From NCBI GenBank assembly GCA_963732365.1, contig CAVSZC010000005.1, positions 186,001 through 250,000 of the forward strand: a stretch of DNA of 64,000 nt. Reading direction: 5' to 3'. The translations under genes were made by a program, and so were the position numbers. The notes beneath the pieces are model-generated. The model saw only the letters and a program-made list of their open reading frames with translations. It had not been told where the DNA came from and ran no database searches. The first letter of the stretch is position 1. Each line of letters opens with the position of its first letter. This stretch comes from SR-FBR-E99 sp963732365. Its GTDB lineage: Bacteria > Bacteroidota > Bacteroidia > Bacteroidales > VadinHA17. Below are positions 1-7,929 of this stretch, one piece after another.

Positions 1-252
1 CCGGCCGATAAGGTTAACCACGACGACAATTATGCCGAAAGTCACTGCAAAGGCTATTAATCCAAGCCATTGCGTCTGCATATCGAACCATCCTGCCATT
101 TTAGCGGCTGTCCAGCCTGAGAAGAGTATGGCGCCCCAGACACCGAGGATCAGGGCTGCCAGCTCGGCAAGCTCAATAATGATGCCGTCCATGTAACCCT
201 TGATCAGTCCGAAGCCAAGTAGAGCGATGATTATGAAGTCAATCCAGTTCAT
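1..252 (-). CDS. CvpA family membrane protein (partial, N-terminal part)
   Basis: The start codon (complement of 250-252) is inside the window and the frame stays open to base 1, so only the first 84 residues are seen. The protein starts MNWIDFIIIALLGFG and continues with a glycine-rich helix, LIKGYMDGIIIELAEL, and further hydrophobic segments. This is the usual opening of the CvpA (colicin V production) family of inner-membrane proteins, whose exact role is unsettled. No signal peptide is needed, since the first helix is a membrane segment. The C-terminal half lies outside the window. Confidence 0.8.
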   Translation of the reverse strand, partial: MNWIDFIIIALLGFGLIKGYMDGIIIELAELAALILGVWGAILFSGWTAAKMAGWFDMQTQWLGLIAFAVTFGIIVVVVNLIGR

Positions 253-297
253 TGGTCAGAGGTTTGAGGGGTGAAGTTAGGAAATGAAAAGGTACAA

Positions 298-319
298 GGC
301 AATAGGCAACAGGCAATAG
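298..319. repeat. Short intergenic tandem repeat (GGCAATA/GGCAACA units)
   Basis: Three near-identical 7-8 base units (GGCAATA, GGCAACA, GGCAATA) sit in the 184-base gap between the CvpA and DUF3788 genes. The rest of that gap shows no clear gene or promoter. Such units are common between genes in this phylum; no function is claimed. Confidence 0.4.
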
Positions 320-436
320 CCGCAACAGTTTACTGCAGGGCTTACAAACTCCAGCCCCTTACCGGCGGCATTTTTCCCCATATTTGGCCACATGGAAGCC
401 GCCTGTGAAGGAGTAATGTTTGACTGCAATAATATT

Positions 437-883
437 TCATTTAAGCTTCTTCTTGTAAACGATAATCTTCAATAGGTCATCCAGTTGTTCTCTGGTGCTG
501 ATATTCAGTATAAGAGGCAGTAATTTGCCTACAGGCTTTTGGGAAATGAAATCAGCCTTAATGGTCTCGGCAATGTCAAGTTCATGGATGCCGGAGCAGT
601 CTCTTTGAGTGAAGTAAAATGCTGTTTTGAAATAACCCTGCCATATTGATAGCCAGAATACCGTTTTCTTTTTGTTAACTACCTTGCAGAGCCATGCTTT
701 CCCGTCATTGTAATAATTCCATTCGGGAGTCAGTCCGTACTCTGTACCGGCAATCCTGGTCATCAGTTCCGAGAATGACGCATAGCTGTCAGCAAGGGCG
801 TTCATAAGAATCTCCCCGGTGGGGTATTGCTCTTTGTCACGCAGTAAAATCGTTTCCATATTGTCTGTCAATTTAGTTGTCAT
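437..883 (-). CDS. DUF3788 family protein
   Basis: A 148-residue soluble protein with no signal peptide or membrane segment. The central stretch KKKTVFWLSIWQGYFKTAFY, followed by FTQRD, is the recognisable core of the DUF3788 family, small proteins of unknown function common in Bacteroidota and Firmicutes. The start MTTKLTDNMETILLRDKEQYPT fits the family, which is around 140 residues long. It lies just downstream of the HAD phosphatase on the same strand (22-base gap) and may be co-transcribed with it. No catalytic residues are known, so no activity is proposed. Confidence 0.75.
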   Translation of the reverse strand: MTTKLTDNMETILLRDKEQYPTGEILMNALADSYASFSELMTRIAGTEYGLTPEWNYYNDGKAWLCKVVNKKKTVFWLSIWQGYFKTAFYFTQRDCSGIHELDIAETIKADFISQKPVGKLLPLILNISTREQLDDLLKIIVYKKKLK

Positions 884-905
884 GAGGGCTGGAAACCCCG
901 AAACT

Positions 906-1523
906 CTAAACGCTCAGTCCTAAGCCTCTCAGCTCATCGCGAAGCTGTTCTGAATTGAGGAAGTGTATCGCATGAAAACCCAGCTCAGCGGCAGCATCAG
1001 CATTATGTTTGTTGTCGTCAATATAAACCGATTCGGTCGGATTAATGCCGTATCTATCAATAAGAACCCTGTAAATGGCATGGTCGGGTTTCAGCAGCTT
1101 TTCATACCCTGACACCACGATACCGTCAAACATTTTCATGAATCCATACCGCTCCAGGGCCACCGGGAAGGCCTCGTGCGACCAGTTTGTAAGCGCATAG
1201 AGGGGCATTCTGTCCGATTTAAGCTTCGAAAGTATCTCAGGTGACCCTTTTATCTCATCGCCAAGCATCTCCTCCCAGCGGCCGTAATAAAGGGCTATTT
1301 TATCGCTTAGATGCGGGTGAAGAGCTGAAAGCTCTGCGGTGGCCTCGCTGAAGGTCTTGCCCCCGTCCTGCTGAAGATTCCACTCATAGGTGCATACCTC
1401 GGAGAGGAACCACTCCATCTCCTGCTCGTCATCAAACACTTTCCTGTAGAGATGTCTTGGATTCCAGTCAATAAGCACACCACCCAGGTCAAAAACAACA
1501 GATTTTATCTTATTCACAATCAA
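906..1523 (-). CDS. HAD superfamily (IA, variant 3) phosphatase
   Basis: A 205-residue cytoplasmic hydrolase of the haloacid dehalogenase superfamily. Motif I is VVFDLGGVLIDW with nucleophile Asp12, motif II is the Thr of ALTNWS (112), motif III is Lys145 in KPDHAIYRV, and motif IV is the Asp pair of YIDDN (169-170). The helical cap between residues about 20 and 95 and the FDLGGVL motif match the YihX group, which acts on small phosphate esters such as glucose 1-phosphate; the substrate here is not predictable. It lies 9 bases from the end of the upstream esterase gene on the same strand. Confidence 0.85.
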   Translation of the reverse strand: MIVNKIKSVVFDLGGVLIDWNPRHLYRKVFDDEQEMEWFLSEVCTYEWNLQQDGGKTFSEATAELSALHPHLSDKIALYYGRWEEMLGDEIKGSPEILSKLKSDRMPLYALTNWSHEAFPVALERYGFMKMFDGIVVSGYEKLLKPDHAIYRVLIDRYGINPTESVYIDDNKHNADAAAELGFHAIHFLNSEQLRDELRGLGLSV

Positions 1524-1532
1524 TAATATAAT

Positions 1533-3242
1533 TTATTTTACAGATACAACACCGCTTGTCCTCAATGCAGCAGCGGCTTCTGCAGTAAGCTTCCAGTTAT
1601 TGTCGAATGTACCCTGCACAATGACATTATCTGGCGTCTCCTTGAAAAGAATGAAATCAGGATATTTCCTTAGCCTTTCAACCTTAGAGCCCATAAAGGC
1701 ATATCCTCCCTGTCCCGGCGGGGTCTTTGGTGCCGTCCACCATGGAAGGCCTGAATTGATGAGGACATAATGCCTGTTAAGGGGGAAGACATATACAAGT
1801 CCGTATCCTGTAGCCTCCCTGTTAAGGTGCACCGGCAGGTTGTCCGCAAATTTCTCAATGACTGAATTGGTCTCACGTGTTCCGAACAGGATAAGGTTCG
1901 ATGTTACATAGTCACTTGCCCTGATGTCCTTGTCAGCTATTACTCTCGGGAAGACCATGATCCTTCCTCCCATCCCTGTCCAGTCGGCCGCTGAAGCAGC
2001 CTGGGCCCTTCGTTCCGCCAGCTCCTCCTGTGACGGATTCCCTCCCGTACCGTAGACATATACATGGCTGCCGGTTACGGCAGCGTAGGCCGGCCCTTCG
2101 GCTCCCTTCTGCTTTGAGGTGAGACCGGGAGTGAACCTTCCGTTACTCCATGCTCCGTCAACTTTTGAAAATGATACGGCATCAGCACTCTTCGAACTAA
2201 ATGATTTACCGTCGACCTTCACAGTCACTTTCTGCGCGGGATTGAACTGCGGGTGACCCTCAAGATCAAGGGTGAAGGCATCAAGACCTGAAGTGGTTAT
2301 CTCAACTGTATTCATGCCAATGAATTTTGCATCAATCGTCGCAAGGTTTCCCGGCACGAAGTTGTCAAATTTAACCCAGTATGCCCTGTCATATTTGAAC
2401 CACCTGGTGGTGAACTTCACCTGCTGAGGGAAGAGGTCTCTTTTAAACTGTGAGAACCAGTCAAAAATGAAGCCATCCTTGTAAGCCCACTCCCAGCTGT
2501 TGTGACCAACACCGGGATATTCGACATAATCGAGTCTCTTTGCCCCGGCCTCAAGCCTTGTCTTCCACTCGGTGGCGGTTTTGTACAGGAAATCCTTATC
2601 TCCGATAAAGAGATGCACTGGCAGGTTTCCGGCATTTGCTGCAAGCTCGTCAGTCCCTTCCGGCGGGGCGGGGCACACAGGTGCGATGGCTGCCCAGATA
2701 TCGGGGCGGGTAAGTCCCAGCCAGAGCGTCCCTCCGCCACCCATGGAGAGGCCGGTAAGATAGATACGGTCCTCGTCGATTCTGAACCTCGACTTGATAT
2801 CGTCAAGCATCTCATATACATCCTGTTCCGGGATGCCCTGGTAACCGGCGGTGCCGCGGGCGTATGGTGCTGCCGAAATGTAATCAACAGGCTTGAATTC
2901 AGGCCAGTACCTTGTCGCTTCGACATCATTCTCGAACGGAACAGTCCCGGGCTTGACAAAGTCATATCCCTGGGCATTGCCGACGCCAAAGAGACGTCTC
3001 ATGCCAAGCCGGTGGTTTGACCATGCCCCGTGAAGAAAGATAACAAGAGGATAAGCCCTTGACTCATCAAAATTGTCAGGTATATACACTGAATAAGGCT
3101 GATCAGTATCGTCAACCGTAGAGAAGAAGGAGAGATCCTGCGGGCCAGGCTTCAGCCTCTGGGCATTACCGTTTTGAAAGGTAAATACAACCACTGCTGC
3201 CAATGCAATCACAATTCGGAATGTTGATCCAATACGCTTCAT
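1533..3242 (-). CDS. Secreted alpha/beta-hydrolase (PHB depolymerase/prolyl-oligopeptidase-like esterase) with C-terminal accessory domain
   Basis: A 569-residue exported protein. Residues 1-28 form a signal peptide ending at GNAQ. An alpha/beta-hydrolase domain follows (about 35-275): oxyanion region FLHGAWSN, nucleophile Ser166 in GLSMGG, an acidic residue in GDKDF (215/217) and catalytic His247 in GVGHNSWEW. This layout matches feruloyl-esterase and PHB-depolymerase-like enzymes used on plant or polymer substrates. The C-terminal half (about 280-569) is unassigned and probably a second domain that packs on the esterase. No SusCD or CAZyme cluster lies beside it, so a specific substrate cannot be given. 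Confidence 0.75.
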   Translation of the reverse strand: MKRIGSTFRIVIALAAVVVFTFQNGNAQRLKPGPQDLSFFSTVDDTDQPYSVYIPDNFDESRAYPLVIFLHGAWSNHRLGMRRLFGVGNAQGYDFVKPGTVPFENDVEATRYWPEFKPVDYISAAPYARGTAGYQGIPEQDVYEMLDDIKSRFRIDEDRIYLTGLSMGGGGTLWLGLTRPDIWAAIAPVCPAPPEGTDELAANAGNLPVHLFIGDKDFLYKTATEWKTRLEAGAKRLDYVEYPGVGHNSWEWAYKDGFIFDWFSQFKRDLFPQQVKFTTRWFKYDRAYWVKFDNFVPGNLATIDAKFIGMNTVEITTSGLDAFTLDLEGHPQFNPAQKVTVKVDGKSFSSKSADAVSFSKVDGAWSNGRFTPGLTSKQKGAEGPAYAAVTGSHVYVYGTGGNPSQEELAERRAQAASAADWTGMGGRIMVFPRVIADKDIRASDYVTSNLILFGTRETNSVIEKFADNLPVHLNREATGYGLVYVFPLNRHYVLINSGLPWWTAPKTPPGQGGYAFMGSKVERLRKYPDFILFKETPDNVIVQGTFDNNWKLTAEAAAALRTSGVVSVK

Positions 3243-3291
3243 GTCCTCAGTTTTTCGGGGCTAAAATTAACACTGTTTTTCTGAATTCCGG

Positions 3292-3723
3292 TCAGACGGG
3301 TGTGACACCCTTTACCAGAATAATATTCCCGTATTTTGCCGTCTCGCCGGTCATGACTACGACAAAGGCTTTTCGGGCACGGTCATAAAAAGCAAACCGG
3401 TCGATGTGCTTTATCGGCGGGACAGGGGTGCCGCTCCCGGAGATGCTCATTACATATGAGGCCTCCACAGCCGGGTCAGGACTGTCTCCGGCGACAGGCT
3501 CCATCATGACAAGAGGGTGCGGCACATAAGAATCGAGCTCGAAAAGAGGAAGAATGGCTTCAAGAAGATCGGCGATACGGAGACCGTCTGCCCTGACTAT
3601 CCTCTGATTAAGGCTCTCGCCCGGGAAGTGGGCATCGGCAAGGACGAGCTCGTCACCGTGGCCCATCCGGGCCATTGTCTCAAGCAGTTGCGGGGAGATC
3701 AGGGGGGAAATACCTTTAAGCAT
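3292..3723 (-). CDS. fucU: L-fucose mutarotase (RbsD/FucU family)
   Basis: A 143-residue protein colinear with FucU. It starts MLKGISPLISPQLLETMARM and continues GHGDELVLADAHFP, where His22 is the expected catalytic base. The C-terminus has FAFYDRARKAFVVV and TGETAKYGNIILVKG, the FucU signature. FucU interconverts alpha and beta L-fucose anomers, feeding fucose isomerase; RbsD does the same for ribose forms. The sequence is closer to FucU than to RbsD. No other fucose genes are nearby. It is divergent from the aldo/keto reductase gene. Confidence 0.85.
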   Translation of the reverse strand: MLKGISPLISPQLLETMARMGHGDELVLADAHFPGESLNQRIVRADGLRIADLLEAILPLFELDSYVPHPLVMMEPVAGDSPDPAVEASYVMSISGSGTPVPPIKHIDRFAFYDRARKAFVVVMTGETAKYGNIILVKGVTPV

Positions 3724-3728
3724 ATTCA

Positions 3729-3742
3729 GGATAATTTTATCC
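3729..3742. promoter_or_regulatory. Inverted repeat just upstream of fucU
   Basis: The bases form GGATAA-TT-TTATCC, a perfect 6+6 inverted repeat ending six bases before the fucU start codon, so it covers the ribosome-binding region. It could be an operator or an RNA hairpin limiting translation. No second copy was noticed nearby, and chance is possible in AT-rich spacer. Confidence 0.3.
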
Positions 3743-3824
3743 GTGTGAAATTAACAAATTCCTTCCCTGATGGTTATATAGCAATAATGAATATTTATAA
3801 ACTTAATCAGCATATTGCCAGACA

Positions 3825-4637
3825 ATGAAAAGCAATGACTTCTTTACACTTGCCAACGGCGTGAAGATCCCCGCAGTAGGCTTCGGGACATGGCAGATAC
3901 CATCCGGTGATGTGGCGTACAACTCTGTCGCCGCAGCCCTTAAAAGCGGCTACAGGCATATCGACACCGCCCTTGCCTACGGTAACGAGGCAAGCGTCGG
4001 TCAAGCCATCCGTGACTCCGGAATTGACCGGAACGAGATATTTGTAACCTCAAAACTGCCGGCAGAGGTAAAGAACTATGACAGGGCTGTTCGCTACGCA
4101 GAAAAGACAATAAAGAATATAGGGCTTGATTTCATAGACCTCTATCTGATACATGCCCCGTGGCCCTGGAGTGAGATTGGTGCAGACTATACAAAAGAGA
4201 ACATTCAGATCTGGAAGGCGATGGAGGAGTTCTATGAGAGTGGCCGCACCCGTTCAATAGGTATCTCCAACTTCAATGTCACTGACATCAATGCAATACT
4301 GGAAACCTGCCGTATCAGGCCGATGGTAAACCAGATAAAACTTCATATCGGGCACAGGCAGGAGGAGATTACAGAACATTGCCGCAAGAACGATATTCTT
4401 GTCGAGGGATACTCTCCCCTGGCAACAGGAAGAATACTTGCGAATTCATCCATAACAGCCGTTGCAAAGAAATATGGCAAGAGCGTAGCCCAGGTATCTG
4501 TCCGCTATGTCCTTCAGAAAGGAGCGCTTCCCCTTCCAAAGTCAACACACCCCGAATATATAAGCCAGAATTTTGATATTGATTTCGAGATATCAGGCGA
4601 TGACATGAATTATTTGGATAACCTTAAGTCTTCATAG
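3825..4637 (+). CDS. Aldo/keto reductase (2,5-diketo-D-gluconate reductase-like, AKR family)
   Basis: A 270-residue cytoplasmic NADPH-dependent carbonyl reductase with a TIM-barrel fold. The catalytic tetrad is Asp47 and Tyr52 in GYRHIDTALAYGNE, Lys77 in VTSKLP and His110 in YLIHAPWPW. The motif IGISNFNV and the cofactor-binding end region PKSTHPEYI, close to the usual IPKS loop, are present. Length matches AKR5-type enzymes, which reduce small aldehydes and ketones; the true substrate is open. It is transcribed alone, divergent from fucU, with the methyltransferase gene 51 bases downstream. Confidence 0.85.
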   Translation: MKSNDFFTLANGVKIPAVGFGTWQIPSGDVAYNSVAAALKSGYRHIDTALAYGNEASVGQAIRDSGIDRNEIFVTSKLPAEVKNYDRAVRYAEKTIKNIGLDFIDLYLIHAPWPWSEIGADYTKENIQIWKAMEEFYESGRTRSIGISNFNVTDINAILETCRIRPMVNQIKLHIGHRQEEITEHCRKNDILVEGYSPLATGRILANSSITAVAKKYGKSVAQVSVRYVLQKGALPLPKSTHPEYISQNFDIDFEISGDDMNYLDNLKSS

Positions 4638-4688
4638 CCCTGTAATTACATTTTCAGTTACTTTGTTGATTGAAACCATATCAGGAAG

Positions 4689-5879
4689 ATGACCTGTAAA
4701 GTCTGCAATAACTCCGAAGGGAACAAGGCATATGAAGTCAAGGAGATGCAGTTCGGGCTGAGGGAGCGGTTCACCTATTTTCAATGCTCAAAGTGTGAGT
4801 GCCTCCAGATTGCAGAAGTTCCTGCGGATATGTCATCATACTATCCCTCAAATTATTATAGCTTCCTCTCATCTTCACCTGAGAAATCACAAAATCCGAT
4901 CATCCGGTGGATTAAAACTCAGAGGAACAGGTATGCTGTTTCCGGCAGGGGTATTCCCGGCCGGCTCTTCCATAAGTTCTTCCCGGCCGGTAAACTCAGG
5001 ATGTTATCCCGGATCGGTATGACAGAGGAGAGCGCCATCTTAGATGTGGGCTGTGGAAGCGGTACCATTCTTTATGATCTTAAAGAGCTCGGGTTCAGGA
5101 ACTTATTGGGAGTCGATCCATATATCAACGAAGATATAGAATACCGGAACGGACTGAAAATCCTCAAAAAGGATATCCACGAGGTCGGTGGCAAATGGGA
5201 TCTTATAATGTTCCATCATTCCTTTGAACATATCCCCGACCCGCTTGAGACAATGCTGTCTGTTTCTGAATTACTGACTGCAGGAGGTGTTTGCCTGATC
5301 AGGATTCCCACTGCATCTTCCTATGCATGGGAACGCTACAGGGAGAACTGGGTTCAGCTTGATGCCCCCAGGCATTTCTTCCTCCATTCTGTAAGAAGCA
5401 TTGAGCTGCTTTCCGAAAAGACAGGTCTCAGCCTGGAAAGGATTGAATATGACTCAAACGAATTTCAGTTTTGGGGAAGTGAACAATATGTGCGGGACGT
5501 TCCCTTATATGATCCTAAATCTCAATCCTTTGGTCCGTCACGTTCACTGTTTTCAGGTAAAGAAATGGCAGGATTCAGGCGGAAGGCAACGGAGTTAAAC
5601 CTGAAGAATCAGGGAGATGCATGCGCATTCTTTTTACGAAAGAAGAAGTGTCCGCCAATATCGTTCCCTGAACTTGTCGAAGGGGTCGAGGGGGTCGAAG
5701 GTTGGCGCAGGCGGGGAGCAGGGGTCAGGGGGCTAAAAGGATCGCGGAGCAATCGCAGCCTTGAGAAGGGAGTTCATTTAATGATTGTACGACCCCGACG
5801 GTGTTGTCGAAGGGTTATTTATTTGGTATTGCAATACCAATCTGTGATTCCTCCGGGATCTATAGGAGGGAGTAGTTGA
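4689..5879 (+). CDS. Class I SAM-dependent methyltransferase with N-terminal zinc ribbon and a repeat-derived C-terminal tail
   Basis: An N-terminal four-cysteine zinc ribbon (CKVC at residues 3-6 and CSKC near 33-36) precedes a Rossmann methyltransferase domain with the SAM-binding motif ILDVGCGSGTIL near residue 117 and FHHSFEHIPDP. This is the Methyltransf_23 type often found in glycan or surface polysaccharide modification. The expected end of the family is near residue 320, after GDACAFFLRKK. The last 76 residues are low-complexity (SFPELVEGVEGVEGWRRRG) and encoded by an intergenic-type repeat, so the stop codon has apparently been lost and translation runs through the repeat. Target molecule unknown. 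Confidence 0.75.
   Translation: MTCKVCNNSEGNKAYEVKEMQFGLRERFTYFQCSKCECLQIAEVPADMSSYYPSNYYSFLSSSPEKSQNPIIRWIKTQRNRYAVSGRGIPGRLFHKFFPAGKLRMLSRIGMTEESAILDVGCGSGTILYDLKELGFRNLLGVDPYINEDIEYRNGLKILKKDIHEVGGKWDLIMFHHSFEHIPDPLETMLSVSELLTAGGVCLIRIPTASSYAWERYRENWVQLDAPRHFFLHSVRSIELLSEKTGLSLERIEYDSNEFQFWGSEQYVRDVPLYDPKSQSFGPSRSLFSGKEMAGFRRKATELNLKNQGDACAFFLRKKKCPPISFPELVEGVEGVEGWRRRGAGVRGLKGSRSNRSLEKGVHLMIVRPRRCCRRVIYLVLQYQSVIPPGSIGGSS
5666..5870. repeat. Composite dispersed repeat region inside the methyltransferase 3' end
   Basis: The stretch opens with CCCTGAACTTGTCGAAGGGG (5666-5685) and two GGGGTCGA units. It later has TGATTGTACGACCCCGACGG (5783-5802), a perfect 18-base palindrome TTGGTATTGCAATACCAA (5823-5840) and a hairpin GATTCCTCCGGGATC (5847-5861). 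The second half resembles a stretch at 45437-45512. These look like non-coding dispersed repeats although the reading frame stays open. Confidence 0.6.
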
Positions 5880-5963
5880 ATATTGCATGTACGGTGCGAA
5901 AACGAGGAAATAATAATCATAATGAAAATTGTCTGTTCGTACAATTATTAAAACAAAACAAGA

Positions 5964-5990
5964 GGGTGCCCTATTAAGGCACCCCCTTTT
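5964..5990 (-). terminator. Hairpin terminator at the tRNA-Arg 3' side, possibly bidirectional
   Basis: A 7-bp stem GGGTGCC/GGCACCC with a CTATTAA loop. On the plus strand it is followed by CCTTTTT; on the minus strand, after the tRNA, it is followed by TCTTGTTTTGTTTT. It lies about 11 bases past the tRNA 3' end and probably ends tRNA transcription, and may also stop read-through from the methyltransferase gene. Confidence 0.65.
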
Positions 5991-6000
5991 TGCTACTCCG

Positions 6001-6072
6001 TAGCCCCACTAGGAATCGAACCTAAATTTCAGGTTTAGGAAACCCGCGTTCTATCCATTGAACTATAGGGCC
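6001..6072 (-). tRNA. tRNA-Arg (anticodon CCT)
   Basis: The complement folds as a full cloverleaf of 72 bases: acceptor GGCCCTA paired with TGGGGCT (two G-U pairs), D-stem GTTC/GAAC, anticodon stem CGGGT/ACCTG with loop TTCCTAA, T-arm TTAGG/CCTAG with loop TTCGATT, and discriminator A. The anticodon CCT reads AGG arginine codons. The CCA end is not encoded. A hairpin terminator follows. Confidence 0.93.
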
Positions 6073-6122
6073 TCGCGTTTGCAGGCGCAAATGTAAATCA
6101 TTTTTCCCTTACTGCAAAAAAA

Positions 6123-6746
6123 TCAGCAGCCGCCGGCAGGCTTCTTCTTTGCTTTGGCCGTCACCGGAGGTTTTACAGCCTTGACGGTCGGGGCATCACC
6201 TGTTGCAGATACCACGCCTCCGCCACCCAGTGCCGCAGCAGCGCTCTTGCGGAAGTCGTACTTCGCAAACTCCTCATTAGGGCTGGTCTGCGCAGGCTCT
6301 GTGGCGGCAAGTATGTTTCCGAACCAGAAATTAAGGCCACCCTCAAGGACAAAATTATTCTCGTATCCAAGTTGCCGGGTTATCATCCATGCCTGGTTGG
6401 CATATACCGAGCCATTTGAGTAGAAGACATTCATGCGGGCATCCTGGTTGAGAAGATCGGAGTACTCCTCGGCAAGCAGGTTGCTGAGTGGCACATTGAT
6501 TGCCCCCGGCAGGCTGAACGCGTCAAACTCTTCCGGCGTGCGGACGTCGATGAGTTGCAGTGAAGGGTCATTCTGCACAAGCATGTCAGCGACAACATCG
6601 GCAGAAATAAACTGCACCCCTGCACCAGCCTCCTGTAACAGTTCGTCAGCAGTAAGCCTGAAATGTTTTGTCTTGTCAGGCGGTACGGCAGCGATAATAA
6701 TTCCGAGCGGGATTATTGTCAGAGCGAGTAATTTCAGTGATTTCAT
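6123..6746 (-). CDS. Rhodanese-fold protein lacking the catalytic cysteine
   Basis: The start chosen (MKSLKLLALT) gives 207 residues with an N-terminal hydrophobic signal or anchor (residues 4-20), so the protein is probably periplasmic. The rhodanese core is recognised from LIDVRTPEEFDAFSLPGAIN (66-84) and from VLEGGLNFWF. The active loop, which normally starts with the sulfur-carrying Cys, reads FYSNGSVYANQAW, with Ser110 in its place. The tail is Lys/Pro-rich and ends in GGC. It is the last gene of the sulfur respiration operon, 17 bases after the second YeeE/YedE gene. A sulfur-binding or structural role without sulfurtransfer is inferred. Confidence 0.8.
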   Translation of the reverse strand: MKSLKLLALTIIPLGIIIAAVPPDKTKHFRLTADELLQEAGAGVQFISADVVADMLVQNDPSLQLIDVRTPEEFDAFSLPGAINVPLSNLLAEEYSDLLNQDARMNVFYSNGSVYANQAWMITRQLGYENNFVLEGGLNFWFGNILAATEPAQTSPNEEFAKYDFRKSAAAALGGGGVVSATGDAPTVKAVKPPVTAKAKKKPAGGC

Positions 6747-6763
6747 GATATTTTGTTTTTGTT

Positions 6764-7354
6764 TTAGTATTCTTCCCTGGGGAATTTTTTCTCTGCCCAT
6801 TCGGCAACATAAAACATGCCAAGGGCAATAATTATCAGGAACAGGCCGAAGAGGCCGTCAGACATACCGAGCTTCTCGCTTACCTTTGGCTCACCCAGGT
6901 ATTTTGCAAAGTACATCTTCTCCCACCATCCGTATGTGAAGGCGAAGCCATAAACGCCAATGAACAGGCCTCCGATGAAGACCATGGCGTCTATCTTGCC
7001 TATGGCTGCCCCGCAGAAGCTGGTTCCGGGACAAAAGCCTCCCATAATGAAGCCTGCTCCCATCACTACGCCGCCTACGATGGCGGATGTAAGATAGGTC
7101 GGGTTGACATATACAAGGTCAAGATCTACCCAGCCGAAGAGGCTCATAAAGAGAAGGCCGAGCATTGCCGTTATTGCAGCGGTGAAAAAGACTTTGAGTA
7201 CGACGGTGTCATAACCGTAGAAGACGCCGGCCAGCTTGCGGCTCGATGAGAAGCCTGAGCTTTCGAGTACCCAGCCGAAGGCGATGCCGATGAAGAAGGC
7301 AAGGAGAAAATTGGTGTTCTCCGATATAATTTCATTAGGTGCTAATGGTCCCAT
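6764..7354 (-). CDS. YeeE/YedE family sulfur transport membrane protein (second half-size subunit)
   Basis: A 196-residue membrane protein with about five hydrophobic segments. The start at 7354 is supported by a strong GAGGAG ribosome-binding site in AGAGAGGAGAATACTATG. Conserved motifs are FGWVLESSGFSS and GGVVMGAGFIMGGFCPGTS, with Cys108 and Cys114. The second motif is the signature of YeeE/YedE (TsuA-like) transporters, in which such cysteines relay thiosulfate or other reduced sulfur. It works with the preceding gene product as a two-part transporter. Its place in a polysulfide reductase operon suggests import or export of sulfur intermediates; which one is unknown. Confidence 0.85.
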   Translation of the reverse strand: MGPLAPNEIISENTNFLLAFFIGIAFGWVLESSGFSSSRKLAGVFYGYDTVVLKVFFTAAITAMLGLLFMSLFGWVDLDLVYVNPTYLTSAIVGGVVMGAGFIMGGFCPGTSFCGAAIGKIDAMVFIGGLFIGVYGFAFTYGWWEKMYFAKYLGEPKVSEKLGMSDGLFGLFLIIIALGMFYVAEWAEKKFPREEY

Positions 7355-7371
7355 AGTATTCTCCTCTCTTT

Positions 7372-7908
7372 TTATATCCAGTTTTTCCTGAAGAAATATG
7401 CCAGTGCGTAAGCAGTGCCGAAAATTCCCATCATTGTGACGAACCCTCCAAGTGAGAGGACCGCCATACCGCTGAGGGCGGAGCCGCTTGTGCAACCCCT
7501 GCCGAGTTGTGAGCCAAAGCCGAACAGTATACCGCCGGCAAGCGCAAACATGAGCCTGCGATTTGAGGTAATCTTCGGTGAGTGCTCAACCTTAAGCTTC
7601 AGACGACCGGCCAGTGCTCCGGATATAAAGCCTCCGACCAGGACTCCCATCATCTCGAAGACAAGCCATGACTTCATAGGGCTGCCGCTGTGTGATTCAG
7701 CATATTCAGCCATGAATGGCATGGTGTTAACAGCCTCTTTGTCAACCACCTCAATGGTTGTGGCCACTACACTCTTGATAGCGCCGCTGGCACCCAGGCC
7801 CCTGCCTGAGATAAAATTGGCTGCAAGCAGTACCAGACCCAGAAGCACCCCTCCGAGATAAGGGTTGAGGTATCTCCTGCTCTTCTCTGTGTTTGAATTA
7901 TTGCTCAT
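7372..7908 (-). CDS. YeeE/YedE family sulfur transport membrane protein (first half-size subunit)
   Basis: A 178-residue membrane protein. It begins with a short polar stretch then membrane helices, contains GRGLGASGA and, near residue 135, GSQLGRGCTSGSALSG with Cys139, the characteristic YeeE/YedE motif. The two halves of the family (this gene and the next) are separate proteins here, while in TsuA they are one chain. The gap to the next gene is 17 bases and to the upstream NrfD gene 21 bases, so all belong to one transcript. Likely carries thiosulfate or a similar sulfur species across the inner membrane for the reductase system. Confidence 0.85.
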   Translation of the reverse strand: MSNNSNTEKSRRYLNPYLGGVLLGLVLLAANFISGRGLGASGAIKSVVATTIEVVDKEAVNTMPFMAEYAESHSGSPMKSWLVFEMMGVLVGGFISGALAGRLKLKVEHSPKITSNRRLMFALAGGILFGFGSQLGRGCTSGSALSGMAVLSLGGFVTMMGIFGTAYALAYFFRKNWI

Positions 7909-7929
7909 ATTGTTTTATAATTGTTAGAA

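Noticed and set aside
2502..3020. Long plus-strand frame inside the esterase gene
   Set aside because: It lies fully opposite a clear secreted hydrolase with signal peptide and catalytic triad, has no family motif, and its composition is what an antisense frame of a GC-balanced gene gives.
5781..5880. CRISPR-like or attachment-site interpretation of the short repeats
   Set aside because: There are no regular spacers, no cas genes and no integrase. The motifs fit intergenic repeat units better.
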